A stretch of DNA of 7,227 bases from Methanobacterium sp. UBA8 (GCA_002509665.1 DADN01000165.1:501-7727); one strand, 5' to 3'; numbered from the stretch's first letter, positions 1 through 6,511 are shown. Notes: generated by a model from the sequence alone, not told the origin. Numbers and translations are program-made.

Positions 1-717
1 CTTGTTTTTGATGTTGACGCAAAAGACATTCCCATCAGAACCTGTAACTGCGATAATGTTTGTGAAATATGCTTAAATGAAGCCAAAGAAATCGTAGGAA
101 ACATTATAGACACTTTAAAAAGTGATTTAGGTTTAAAAAATATTCACCTGAGCTATTCTGGCAGAGGATACCACATACGTGTTCTTGACGAGTCTGTTAT
201 GGAAATGGACAGTGATGTGAGGTCTCAGGTTTTAAAATATGTTGTAGGGGCAGATGTTCCTAACGATAAGTATGAAAATAGAGATCAAATTTATACCCTC
301 CGGCCCTATTCTATCCCCTTCGGATATCCAAAGGTATTTACAGATAGAATCAAATATTCAATCCTTCATCTAACCAAAGACTCTAAAGTTGAAGGCATCA
401 GCAAAAATCTCCTTAATAAAACCCTTGAAAATAGAAAATTAATAGAAGATGATCAATGGGGACTTTTTTTAAATAAACTAGATCCTAATCACCCGAAAAC
501 AGGCGCTAGAAATTATAATAAACTAATAAGCAGTATAGCATCATTAAACATGAGCTTAGTTGATGGAAAAGTATCAATAGACCTTAAAAGGATTCTCAGG
601 CTTCCATCATCTTTACATTCTAAGGTTAGTATGAGATGCACAGAAGTTAAAAATATCAATACTTTTGACCCGTTTAAGGATGCTGTGCCTAAATTTGTGT
701 GGGAACGAAAGGATTGA
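1..717 (+). CDS. priS: DNA primase, catalytic small subunit (PriS), 5' partial
   Basis: This is the C-terminal 238 residues of the archaeal/eukaryal-type primase catalytic subunit, which with PriL makes primers for replication. The frame is open from base 1, so the start lies outside the window and roughly 80-100 N-terminal residues are missing (the family is about 320-350 aa). Counting from base 1, the metal-binding pair is Asp4 and Asp6 in FDVDAKD. It is followed at once by a four-Cys zinc knuckle (Cys15, Cys17, Cys21, Cys24), then SGRGYH at 53-58, the nucleotide-binding SGxxGxH-like motif. The third catalytic Asp is probably residue 194, in IDLKRILRLP, followed by SSLHSK, a family signature. 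The Met at base 199 is internal and not the start. The gene ends in TGA one base before the stop of convergent cca, so there is no room for an intergenic terminator. Identification is firm; residue roles come from the family. Confidence 0.95.
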   Translation, partial: LVFDVDAKDIPIRTCNCDNVCEICLNEAKEIVGNIIDTLKSDLGLKNIHLSYSGRGYHIRVLDESVMEMDSDVRSQVLKYVVGADVPNDKYENRDQIYTLRPYSIPFGYPKVFTDRIKYSILHLTKDSKVEGISKNLLNKTLENRKLIEDDQWGLFLNKLDPNHPKTGARNYNKLISSIASLNMSLVDGKVSIDLKRILRLPSSLHSKVSMRCTEVKNINTFDPFKDAVPKFVWERKD

Positions 718-718
718 A

Positions 719-2113
719 CTATCTCCACAAGTAAACATTTTTATTTAGATATTCGTAAAAGAAGAGCAGCATATCTTCACTGCAGTCCGGAGAATCTAAA
801 AACTCCAGAATATCAACTATTTCATATTTCTTTAAAATTTCAGCCTTGATATGTTTCCCGAATTTAAGAAATCCTATCTTGTTTTCAACTAAAATATTAT
901 CAAGGAATGGTTTAACCTCTTTATATTTCCTGTCAACTTCTGCAACCCACCTGTTTTCTTCCACGTATGCTTTATCATTGTATTTTTCCATAAACTTAAT
1001 TTGATGGCCTTTTGACCATACAAAAGGACCTAAATGTTTTTTTACCTGTGGAAGTTTCCATATTTCCATTTCAAGTAGTATTATAACATTTTGTGATTCA
1101 TCTGTCCATGAATCGGCACTGAATACTTTGAAATCTTCCCTTTCTAAAACTCCATTTAAGGAATTTTCAGTCTTTTTGATCTGTGGATAAAGGGCATCTG
1201 CAGGGATTTCAGGAGGTTTAAATTTGATCAAAAATGTTTTGGTTTCTCTGCTTCCAAATTCAGTTTTTATTTCACTTTTAGTTATATCCATATATTTATC
1301 AAAGAAATATTCCTCTTTTGGACTATCAAGAAAATTTCGTGAGGCAACAATAAATTCAGACATCTTTTGGAGCTTTAAAGCTGCGGCAACGTTCCTGTTT
1401 TTATCGGTAGGGTCAATAACTACAAGTGGTTCACTGAAAAGCTCACCAGTTCCATATTCTTCAATATCTATTTTATAATTAGGTCTCCATTCATTGCTTG
1501 CAGCTTTTAAAACATCTAAAAATGAACCGTAATGAATTATTAGAAGTTCACATAGGTATCCTGAAAATCCGCCGACTTTGAATTCTGCGCTGTATGTGTG
1601 GATAGAGCCCATAAATTTTTTAAGAAGCAGAACTTCGTCCTTCTGGTTTTCCTCTAAATTTGCAAGTACATATTCTGTATGCAGTATAGTCCTATCAACT
1701 GCCGATTTAAGTTCTTCAGCGCTTTTAATTATATAACACGGTACAAAATCTATTTCAAACCCTTCAATAAATCCAGTAATATATGGATGAGAAGCATATC
1801 TTAACTCATGCTTACCATGCATCTCCTTGATACATTTATCTCCTAACTTCAATCCATCTTTTTTTAAATCATCTTCTGAAGTACTTAAAGGAAATTTCAT
1901 GAAAATATCGACATCAGCTTTCCCTGAAAGCCATGTACCTTTAGCCACTGATCCTACAAGTGTTGCTTCTGCATCAATGCCATTTTCTCTTGCAATTTTG
2001 TTTATAATATTAATCAGTTTATCCGATAAGGACTTTACACTTTCATTTTCCTCTTGTGTAGGTTTTATTACCTTCAGTATGTTGTTAAAATCGATATTTT
2101 CCAAAATATTCAC
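719..2113 (-). CDS. cca: CCA-adding enzyme (tRNA nucleotidyltransferase, archaeal class I)
   Basis: This enzyme adds or repairs the 3'-terminal CCA of tRNAs from CTP and ATP without a nucleic-acid template. Numbering from a TTG at 2116, the nucleotidyltransferase signature GSVAKGTWL lies at residues 55-63, with metal-binding Asp68 and Asp70 in DVDIF. The third carboxylate is probably Asp123 in FEIDFVPCY. The length (464-465 aa) fits the complete archaeal class I enzyme with head, neck, body and tail domains. No ATG lies near the N-terminus: the choices are TTG at 2116 or the next codon, GTG at 2113. I chose GTG as the stronger start. Neither has a Shine-Dalgarno site. A TATA-like stretch at 2131-2140 would put transcription initiation at about the start codon, so the mRNA may be leaderless. 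The gene lies about 50 bp after thpR in the same direction and converges on priS. Confidence 0.95.
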   Translation of the reverse strand: MNILENIDFNNILKVIKPTQEENESVKSLSDKLINIINKIARENGIDAEATLVGSVAKGTWLSGKADVDIFMKFPLSTSEDDLKKDGLKLGDKCIKEMHGKHELRYASHPYITGFIEGFEIDFVPCYIIKSAEELKSAVDRTILHTEYVLANLEENQKDEVLLLKKFMGSIHTYSAEFKVGGFSGYLCELLIIHYGSFLDVLKAASNEWRPNYKIDIEEYGTGELFSEPLVVIDPTDKNRNVAAALKLQKMSEFIVASRNFLDSPKEEYFFDKYMDITKSEIKTEFGSRETKTFLIKFKPPEIPADALYPQIKKTENSLNGVLEREDFKVFSADSWTDESQNVIILLEMEIWKLPQVKKHLGPFVWSKGHQIKFMEKYNDKAYVEENRWVAEVDRKYKEVKPFLDNILVENKIGFLKFGKHIKAEILKKYEIVDILEFLDSPDCSEDMLLFFYEYLNKNVYLWR

Positions 2114-2121
2114 CAAATAAA

Positions 2122-2159
2122 TTTATACTGTAAAATTATACTATTTCACAGTTTATAAA
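2122..2159. promoter_or_regulatory. Imperfect dyad overlapping a possible cca promoter
   Basis: The thpR-cca gap holds an imperfect inverted repeat centred near 2139.5. The inner arms 2128-2136 (CTGTAAAAT) and 2143-2151 (ATTTCACAG) pair at 8 of 9 positions. The outer arms TTTATA (2122-2127) and TATAAA (2154-2159) extend it with a 2-base bulge. On the minus strand the sequence TATAATTTTA (2140-2131), preceded by purine-rich GAAATAG, could be a TATA/BRE pair for cca. The dyad could be an operator, an RNA hairpin that terminates or attenuates the thpR transcript, or chance symmetry in AT-rich DNA. The pairing is seen directly; the roles are inferred. Confidence 0.35.
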
Positions 2160-2164
2160 ATTAG

Positions 2165-2713
2165 CTAAAGATCAAATTCGTTTACAGTAGTATAAACCGG
2201 CCCATCACTCTTAAGCACGCTTTCTTTAAGTAAAAGCTTTTCAATTGGCATTTTTCCAATTTCTACATCTTTCAATTCATCAATCCTGGATAAAAGGGCG
2301 TCTTTATTTTTAGCGCCTCTAACCCGTCCCATTGTAAGGTGCGGTACGTAGCTTTTCTCTTTTTTAAATCCCATTTTCTGGAAATCTTCATCCAGAGCCA
2401 TTTGTAACCTTGAAAATGGGCCTGAATCTTCCACACCAAGCCACACTACTCTAATATACCTTGGGTTTGGAAATATACCAACACCCTTGATAAAAAGTTC
2501 AAATGGAGAGTAGTTCTGCACTTTAGCTTCCACTACCTTTACAATTTCTTCAGATTTATCCTCATCTATTTCACCAAAGAATTTGAGGGTAAAATGCAAG
2601 TTGTGAGGTTCTACATACTTTACTGGTGCATCAGCTTCCTTTAACTGTTTTTGCACATCTGCTATTTTCTCTTTGAGTTCTTCATCAATTTCTGCAGCTA
2701 AAAATGCCCTCAT
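2165..2713 (-). CDS. thpR: RNA 2',3'-cyclic phosphodiesterase (2H phosphoesterase, '2'-5' RNA ligase' family)
   Basis: This is a member of the 2H phosphoesterase superfamily. Family members hydrolyse 2',3'-cyclic phosphates at RNA ends to 2'-phosphates, and in reverse can join tRNA halves through a 2'-5' bond. Both catalytic HxT motifs are present: His40-Phe-Thr42 in HFTLKF and His125-Leu-Thr127 in HLTMGR, giving the two-fold active site. The N-terminus MRAFLAAEID and the length of 182 aa are typical. The ATG at 2713 is chosen over a GTG at 2722 because AGGTGA lies just upstream of it and the family begins this way. The gene follows the kinase-like gene by 5 bp, with the ribosome site overlapping that gene's stop, so translation is probably coupled. 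It precedes cca; both products act on RNA ends. Its physiological substrate in archaea is not settled. Confidence 0.95.
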   Translation of the reverse strand: MRAFLAAEIDEELKEKIADVQKQLKEADAPVKYVEPHNLHFTLKFFGEIDEDKSEEIVKVVEAKVQNYSPFELFIKGVGIFPNPRYIRVVWLGVEDSGPFSRLQMALDEDFQKMGFKKEKSYVPHLTMGRVRGAKNKDALLSRIDELKDVEIGKMPIEKLLLKESVLKSDGPVYTTVNEFDL

Positions 2714-2718
2714 AAAAA

Positions 2719-2724
2719 TCACCT
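2719..2724 (-). promoter_or_regulatory. Ribosome binding site of thpR
   Basis: AGGTGA on the minus strand lies 5 bases before the ATG at 2713 and matches the archaeal anti-Shine-Dalgarno sequence. It decides for the ATG start over the GTG at 2722, which lies inside the site. It also contains the TGA stop (2721-2719) of the upstream kinase-like gene, which fits coupled translation. Confidence 0.8.
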
Positions 2725-3660
2725 TTCTGCAAGATCAATTATTCTGGCAAGACTCTCTTGAGGAGTTTCTATTGTATTCAACATGTATACTTCATTTTTT
2801 GCAAATAATTCCTTAAAAAAGTTCACCCTTAAATTAAATTTCCTTGCATCCCTTATCATTTGATGTGGATTACAAAAATCCTGCTTTATCATGTAGTCCA
2901 AAGCTTCATCTGGATTTAATTTCCTAAATGGAGGATTTTTTTCGTTTCTCTCCAGAAGCACCACTGTTTTAAGTGTTGAAGTTTCTCGAATACGCCCATC
3001 AAATAAGGTGCTCACATCAGCAATTCCCCTGCCTTTTACATCAAGCTTAACCCTTTTAACTTCTTCTGCAAATGTTTTCCATACATCTGCCAGGTCATCT
3101 CGAATATATGAATTCTTTTCTGAAGAATAGATCACCGATGCATTGCTGAACATACGTGTAAAAAACCAGTCGTCTGAAATGTAGTTGCAGTTTTCATTTT
3201 GAAGCAGACCATAGGTCAAAGTTGTTTTTCCAGTACCTGGTGGTCCGATAATTGCAATGGCATGCCCCATATAGTCTACAGCAGACCCATGAACAGAATA
3301 TCTCCTATGTATAGAATGATAATCTTCAAAAAAATCCGATATTACAGCAAGTGCTATGCTCTTAATCCAACCGTAGTAATCACAGTTTTTTACTATGGCT
3401 ACCTTTGCAGTTGGATCGTACATTACCTGAAGATCTCCCCCATCTTCTATAGAGAATACCTTTGCATGGGGGCGTACGTCTTCATTCATGAACTTAAAAT
3501 TATCTTCCCATTCATCTTTAAAGCTCTCATTATCAGTTAAAAGCTTTACACAAGCCCCATGAATATTTGCTTTTCTTTCAAACCTTATTTCACTGGCCAG
3601 TTCATCAGCAGTCCTATCTTTTGCCTCAGGAGTAACTAATTCAACTTCATAATCTGACAT
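2719..3660 (-). CDS. HPr-kinase/PEPCK-fold P-loop protein of unknown function
   Basis: This is a 313-aa protein whose central part resembles the C-terminal kinase domain of HPr kinase. His124-Gly-Ser-Ala precedes two beta-strand-like stretches, then a P-loop GPPGTGKTT (139-147), a helix, and Ser-Asp-Asp-Trp at 162-165. This is the His-Gly / Walker A / paired-Asp order seen in HPr kinase and related PEP-carboxykinase-fold proteins. The N-terminal ~110 residues match nothing I recognise, and the C-terminal ~100 are charged and helical. No signal peptide or membrane segment is seen. The start at 3660 is supported by GGGAGG six bases upstream. It is the first gene of the run with thpR and cca. 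I see no HPr or other PTS component here, and methanogens are not expected to have one, so an HPr substrate is unlikely. A kinase acting on a small molecule or another protein is possible but inferred; the fold assignment itself is moderately sure. Confidence 0.8.
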   Translation of the reverse strand: MSDYEVELVTPEAKDRTADELASEIRFERKANIHGACVKLLTDNESFKDEWEDNFKFMNEDVRPHAKVFSIEDGGDLQVMYDPTAKVAIVKNCDYYGWIKSIALAVISDFFEDYHSIHRRYSVHGSAVDYMGHAIAIIGPPGTGKTTLTYGLLQNENCNYISDDWFFTRMFSNASVIYSSEKNSYIRDDLADVWKTFAEEVKRVKLDVKGRGIADVSTLFDGRIRETSTLKTVVLLERNEKNPPFRKLNPDEALDYMIKQDFCNPHQMIRDARKFNLRVNFFKELFAKNEVYMLNTIETPQESLARIIDLAER

Positions 3661-3666
3661 TTTATT

Positions 3667-3672
3667 CCTCCC
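3667..3672 (-). promoter_or_regulatory. Ribosome binding site of the kinase-like gene
   Basis: GGGAGG on the minus strand lies six bases before the ATG at 3660. It is a strong Shine-Dalgarno match and fixes the start of the HPr-kinase-like protein. Confidence 0.8.
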
Positions 3673-3731
3673 ATAATCTTAAAATCTTATTCATTTAAAA
3701 CCATGCCAAAAAATTTAATGGGTTTAAAAAG

Positions 3732-3757
3732 CCCATGAAAATCATAGATTTTCGGGG
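3732..3757. repeat. Hairpin 1 (AAAATC/GATTTT type)
   Basis: GAAAATC (3737-3743) and GATTTTC (3747-3753) form a perfect 7-bp stem with a 3-base ATA loop. CCC (3732-3734) can add three pairs with GGG (3754-3756) across a 2-base bulge, though this shares G3756 with the outer stem of the neighbouring element. The same stem core recurs in hairpins 4 and 5. Confidence 0.8.
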
Positions 3758-3830
3758 TCACGAAACGTAGCTTGCAAACACTTTGTGTTTGTGCTCCGAA
3801 ATTCTACGAATTTCGAGAGTTTCGTAGACC
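3756..3830. repeat. Three-way-junction element enclosing hairpins 2 and 3
   Basis: An 11-bp outer stem pairs GGTCACGAAAC (3756-3766) with GTTTCGT (3819-3825) and GACC (3827-3830), with only A3826 bulged. It encloses two hairpins. Hairpin 2 has stem CAAACAC/GTGTTTG (3775-3781 with 3785-3791) and a TTT loop. Hairpin 3 has stem CGAAATTC/GAATTTCG (3797-3804 with 3808-3815) and a TAC loop. Few bases are left unpaired. Three nested, nearly perfect stems in 75 bp are hard to explain by chance and suggest a folded RNA or a structured repeat unit. Its function is unknown. Confidence 0.75.
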
Positions 3831-3831
3831 T

Positions 3832-3850
3832 GCAAAATTTTTGATTTTGT
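3832..3850. repeat. Hairpin 4 (AAAAT/ATTTT type)
   Basis: CAAAAT (3833-3838) pairs with ATTTTG (3844-3849) around a 5-base loop, with a G-U closing pair (3832/3850) if read on the + strand. It looks like a slightly diverged copy of the stem in hairpins 1 and 5. Confidence 0.6.
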
Positions 3851-3860
3851 GGCTAAAAAC

Positions 3861-3883
3861 TGTCAAAATCCATGATTTTAACA
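3861..3883. repeat. Hairpin 5 (AAAATC/GATTTT type)
   Basis: AAAATC (3865-3870) pairs with GATTTT (3874-3879) around a CAT loop. After a 1x1 mismatch, TGT (3861-3863) pairs with ACA (3881-3883). The core stem is the same as in hairpin 1, with a different 3-base loop. Confidence 0.7.
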
Positions 3884-3885
3884 CA

Positions 3886-3904
3886 GCAAACATGTTGTGT
3901 TTGC
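3886..3904. repeat. Hairpin 6 (GCAAACA/TGTTTGC type)
   Basis: GCAAACA (3886-3892) and TGTTTGC (3898-3904) form a perfect 7-bp stem with a 5-base loop. It shares its arms with hairpin 2, so the two are probably related copies. On the + strand a T6 run (3913-3918) follows nine bases later, which would suit a terminator of a rightward transcript if one exists. Confidence 0.7.
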
Positions 3905-3963
3905 ATGCTTTGTTTTTTGAGAAATGGAATTCAATGTCTGTTTAAGCTTAGACTATCAAAATA

Positions 3964-3985
3964 GAATATTTGTAATTAAATATTC
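3964..3985 (-). terminator. Possible terminator hairpin after aroB'
   Basis: GAATATTT (3964-3971) and AAATATTC (3978-3985) form a perfect 8-bp stem with a 6-base loop, 28 bases past the aroB' stop. On the minus strand it is followed by TATTTT, a short T-rich tract. The position fits the end of the methyltransferase-aroA'-aroB' transcript. The T-tract is weak, so termination is inferred. Confidence 0.4.
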
Positions 3986-4013
3986 CATATTCAAGAACTT
4001 TTCTAAGCGCTGT

Positions 4014-5138
4014 CTATTTTTCAATTATAGTCTCTTCAATGGACATTCCAAAATGTCTTGCGCCTTTATCTAAATAAACCATAACTTTATCGCCAGCTTT
4101 AATATCTGCAACCGATACTGGTTCTCCTTCTTCGCTGACAAGCCTTATGGTTTCAGCATTTTGAAGCAGTGTCTTTATTTTAACACCTTCATATTCTGCT
4201 TCAATAAGCATTAACGGTCTTTTTTCAATTTTAACTCTACCTACAATAGCAGTTTTGGTGTTACCTTCTTTATCTACAGTTAAAACTTCATCGCCAGTTT
4301 CAATTTCTGAAAGGTATCTTGTTTTATTGTTCGGAGTCATCACATATGCGTGTACTGGACCTGCATTTACCCTGAACGGGCGTGAAGCCACATATTCACT
4401 TTCCATTGATTCACTGTGTACAAGGAACAATCCCCTGGAATAAGATCCAATGAGCATTCCTTCTCCAATAGACATCATGGAACTGGTGTCAACACAAACT
4501 CTATCTCCAGAACCTACAGGTTTTACAAGAGTTACTGTAGCAGGTACAAGATTGTAATGTTCTGATTCAATTTTTTCAATTAAAGATGCAACTTTTTTAA
4601 TTTGAGGTATATCTGAGGTATAAAGCAGCACTCCATCTGTACCATGCTCTAATGTCTCAAGAGCAAGCCTTGCTTCCTCATAATCAGGAACAGCAGCAAT
4701 TATTTTAACATTTTCTTTTTGCAAGTCTGCTATAATGTTTTCTAAAGGAATAATTTTCCAATCTTTTCCTACAAGGATCACATAATCTGCAGTTCTTCCA
4801 GCTTCAGATGCGAGTTTTTCAAGTCTTTTACTTGTAATTTCAATATATGCTGCAACTGTTTTTCCTTCACTTTTCAATTCATTTATAGCTGCTAAATCTC
4901 TTGACTGCGATAAGCTATCTGGAAGTGGGAGCGTACCGTCCCCTTCACTTTTTCTACCTACCAGGACTATATCAGCTTCTTTGTTGTCTGAGACTACTTT
5001 TATATTTCCTAATTTCTGTATATTTTCAACATCATCAAAGTCAACAACGTAATTTATCCCTGATTCCAGTGCTGTGGTAATGATACCTTTCTTTTCATCC
5101 CAGCTACTGCCTTCTGCCATGATCCATGCAAATTTCAT
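4014..5138 (-). CDS. aroB': 3-dehydroquinate synthase II (archaeal ADH route)
   Basis: This enzyme oxidatively deaminates and cyclises 2-amino-3,7-dideoxy-D-threo-hept-6-ulosonate (ADH) to 3-dehydroquinate with NAD+, replacing the classical AroB in methanogens. The whole length matches the family: N-terminus MKFAWI with [15 protein letters not shown] (about 209-218), [12 protein letters not shown] (about 225-236), [13 protein letters not shown] (about 253-265), a beta-rich C-terminal part and the closing GARHFG near 359. At 374 aa it is normal in size and cytoplasmic. The start is ATG 5138; a TTG at 5165 in the same frame would add nine residues alien to the family. The ribosome site is weak (GGATGG nine bases upstream). 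It lies 33 bp after aroA', the enzyme making its substrate, so the two are surely co-transcribed. Identification is firm. Confidence 0.96.
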   Translation of the reverse strand: MKFAWIMAEGSSWDEKKGIITTALESGINYVVDFDDVENIQKLGNIKVVSDNKEADIVLVGRKSEGDGTLPLPDSLSQSRDLAAINELKSEGKTVAAYIEITSKRLEKLASEAGRTADYVILVGKDWKIIPLENIIADLQKENVKIIAAVPDYEEARLALETLEHGTDGVLLYTSDIPQIKKVASLIEKIESEHYNLVPATVTLVKPVGSGDRVCVDTSSMMSIGEGMLIGSYSRGLFLVHSESMESEYVASRPFRVNAGPVHAYVMTPNNKTRYLSEIETGDEVLTVDKEGNTKTAIVGRVKIEKRPLMLIEAEYEGVKIKTLLQNAETIRLVSEEGEPVSVADIKAGDKVMVYLDKGARHFGMSIEETIIEK

Positions 5139-5171
5139 ATTAATAAACCATCCATAATCTTGCAATTTATT

Positions 5172-5969
5172 TTATTTCCCTTCAATTATCTTCAGGGCCT
5201 CTTCAACTTCCATGTTGTTGTGGACAATTTCTGCAATAGCCCTTGTAGTTTTTCTAGGTGATTCAGCCTGGAACACATTTCTTCCAATTGCAACACCTGC
5301 TCCGCCTACATTTACAGAATCTTTCACCATTTGAAGGAGCTGTTCATTTGTTTCAACTTTAGGCCCTCCAGCTATTACTACAGGGACCGGACATCCCCCA
5401 ACAACTTCCCTGAAGGTATCTGGGTTTCCAGTATAATTTGTTTTTATTATATCTGCTCCAAGTTCTGCTCCAGCTCTTGCAGCAAGTTTTACAACGTCGA
5501 CATGGTGTTCGCTGTCGATTTTCTCCCCTCTTGGGTACATCATAGCAATTAGGGGCATTCCCCATTCATCACAAATTTCAGAAGTTATTCCAAGTGTTTC
5601 GAGCATTTCTGGCTCCATATCAGATCCAACATTTACATGGACAGATACAGCGTCAGCACCAATTTTTAAGGCTTTTTCAACTGTTGTGACCAGTACTTTA
5701 TGATCTGGGTCAGGGCTTAATGATGTACTGGCTGATAAATGAATTATAAGGCCAATATCTCGACCGTATCCCCTGTGACCGGTTCCAACCATCCCTTTAT
5801 GCATTAAAACTGCATTTGCTCCTCCACTTGCAACCTCATCAATGGTTTCGCACATGTTGCCAATACCTGCTACTGGCCCTATGGAAACACCATGATCCAT
5901 TGGTACTATTACCGTTCTTCCTGTCTTTCTGTTTATTATTCTTTCAATTCTAATCTTTTTACCAATCAT
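5172..5969 (-). CDS. aroA': 2-amino-3,7-dideoxy-D-threo-hept-6-ulosonate (ADH) synthase
   Basis: This class I aldolase-like enzyme carries out the first step of the archaeal route to aromatic amino acids: aldol transfer between 6-deoxy-5-ketofructose 1-phosphate and L-aspartate semialdehyde, giving ADH. The (beta/alpha)8 barrel of 265 aa carries MDHGVSIGP near the N-terminus (Asp25), MMYPRG with Tyr145, and IIKTNYTG with Lys176, the Schiff-base lysine. These correspond, with a constant offset of 8, to the active-site Asp33, Tyr153 and Lys184 that I recall for the Methanocaldococcus enzyme. The C-terminal phosphate-binding loops VIAGGP and GVAIGRNVF are intact. The start is fixed by AGGAGGAT seven bases upstream of ATG 5969, overlapping the stop of the methyltransferase gene. 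Older annotations call such proteins fructose-bisphosphate aldolase; the neighbouring aroB' favours the ADH role. Confidence 0.96.
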   Translation of the reverse strand: MIGKKIRIERIINRKTGRTVIVPMDHGVSIGPVAGIGNMCETIDEVASGGANAVLMHKGMVGTGHRGYGRDIGLIIHLSASTSLSPDPDHKVLVTTVEKALKIGADAVSVHVNVGSDMEPEMLETLGITSEICDEWGMPLIAMMYPRGEKIDSEHHVDVVKLAARAGAELGADIIKTNYTGNPDTFREVVGGCPVPVVIAGGPKVETNEQLLQMVKDSVNVGGAGVAIGRNVFQAESPRKTTRAIAEIVHNNMEVEEALKIIEGK

Positions 5970-5974
5970 TAGAC

Positions 5975-5982
5975 ATCCTCCT
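5975..5982 (-). promoter_or_regulatory. Ribosome binding site of aroA'
   Basis: AGGAGGAT on the minus strand lies seven bases before ATG 5969. It is the strongest Shine-Dalgarno match in the window. It overlaps the TAG stop (5983-5981) of the methyltransferase gene, so translation of the two genes is probably coupled. Confidence 0.85.
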
Positions 5983-6511
5983 ACTTAATTTTAGATGACC
6001 AGAGTGTAAATTCTTTTAACCTTGGCGGGACACCATCTTTACCTGATGATTCTAACCAACCATGTTCAGATTTTATCATTTCTTCTGTTTTTGATGAATG
6101 TATGAAGTCAAGAAGACCTCTATTTCTTATTATGGTATCTCGAGGTTTTAAACTTGATGCCCATATGAAAAATACCTTGAAAGTTGTATCTGGGTGATAT
6201 CCCCCTCCAAGATCTACAGATAAAACATCACATGTTTTGATCTTTTTTAAAACATATTCCAGTGTTTCATGAAGCCTTACATCAGCTTTTTTAAATTCCA
6301 CGTTCTTGTATTCCCGGCATAACTTTCCCATACTTTCTACTGATTCAGGACTATTATCCAGGGCGAAAATTTTGCCTTCTGGTGCAAGTTCAGAGAGAAT
6401 TCTTGTGGAATTTCCAACATGACATCCAAGTTCCACCACAACATCGTCTGCTTTTATAATATCTTTCAAAGCTTCCCTATAAACTTTAATATCATACACT
6501 ACTTTTATCAT
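5981..6511 (-). CDS. Small class I SAM-dependent methyltransferase, substrate unknown
   Basis: This is a 176-aa Rossmann-fold methyltransferase. Motif I is [12 protein letters not shown] (about 25-36, the ExGxxxG SAM loop), an acidic residue Asp52 ends the second strand (IFALDNS), Asp77 in KKADVR probably contacts adenine, and [16 protein letters not shown] (about 94-109) is the motif IV region. It is short for the class, with little more than the core, so the substrate-binding part is minimal; no membrane segment is seen. I prefer ATG 6511; a GTG at 6520 in frame would add three residues but is itself part of a weak GTGA ribosome site. It lies 11 bp before aroA' and is probably the first gene of that operon, which hints at a link to aromatic biosynthesis or simply shared transcription. 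No specific substrate can be read from the sequence. Confidence 0.88.
   Translation of the reverse strand: MIKVVYDIKVYREALKDIIKADDVVVELGCHVGNSTRILSELAPEGKIFALDNSPESVESMGKLCREYKNVEFKKADVRLHETLEYVLKKIKTCDVLSVDLGGGYHPDTTFKVFFIWASSLKPRDTIIRNRGLLDFIHSSKTEEMIKSEHGWLESSGKDGVPPRLKEFTLWSSKIK

Larger units (their letters stand above)
3661..4013. other. 353-bp intergenic region with a hairpin cluster
   Basis: This gap lies between two leftward operons, aro genes to the right and kinase-like/thpR/cca to the left. No convincing ORF is present. From left to right it holds the ribosome site of the kinase-like gene, AT-rich DNA that may carry that gene's promoter (TTAAATTT on the minus strand at 3718-3711 is one candidate), and a cluster of six hairpins at 3732-3904. 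A T6 run follows on the + strand at 3913-3918. About 40 bp with nothing notable come next, then a separate hairpin at 3964-3985 that may end the aro transcript. The hairpins are listed separately. Confidence 0.85.

Noticed and set aside
199..717. A complete 172-aa gene starting at the ATG at 199
   Set aside because: The same frame is open to base 1 and encodes the primase Asp-Val-Asp pair, zinc knuckle and SGRGYH motif, so this Met is internal to priS.
513..728. 71-aa minus-strand frame at the priS/cca junction
   Set aside because: It is the shadow of priS coding sequence, with no recognisable domain and no ribosome site.
1224..2120. Plus-strand frames at 1224-1478 and 1827-2120 inside cca
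   Set aside because: They are antisense to well-conserved Cca sequence and rich in Ser/Phe/Leu as shadow frames usually are.
2714..2722. N-terminal extension of thpR to a GTG at 2722
   Set aside because: The GTG is part of the AGGTGA ribosome site that serves the ATG at 2713.
3199..3540. 113-aa plus-strand frame
   Set aside because: It lies opposite the P-loop region of the kinase-like gene; the minus-strand frame has the motifs and the ribosome site.
3732..3904. CRISPR array
   Set aside because: The repeated units are short palindromes of differing sequence and irregular spacing, without a constant 24-37 base repeat or unique spacers of even length.
5139..5165. N-terminal extension of aroB' to a TTG at 5165
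   Set aside because: The nine extra residues do not match the family, whose proteins begin at MKFAWI, and the TTG has no ribosome site.
5331..5565. Frames of 73 aa (+) and 68 aa (-) inside aroA'
   Set aside because: Both overlap the conserved barrel and catalytic Lys region of aroA' in other frames.
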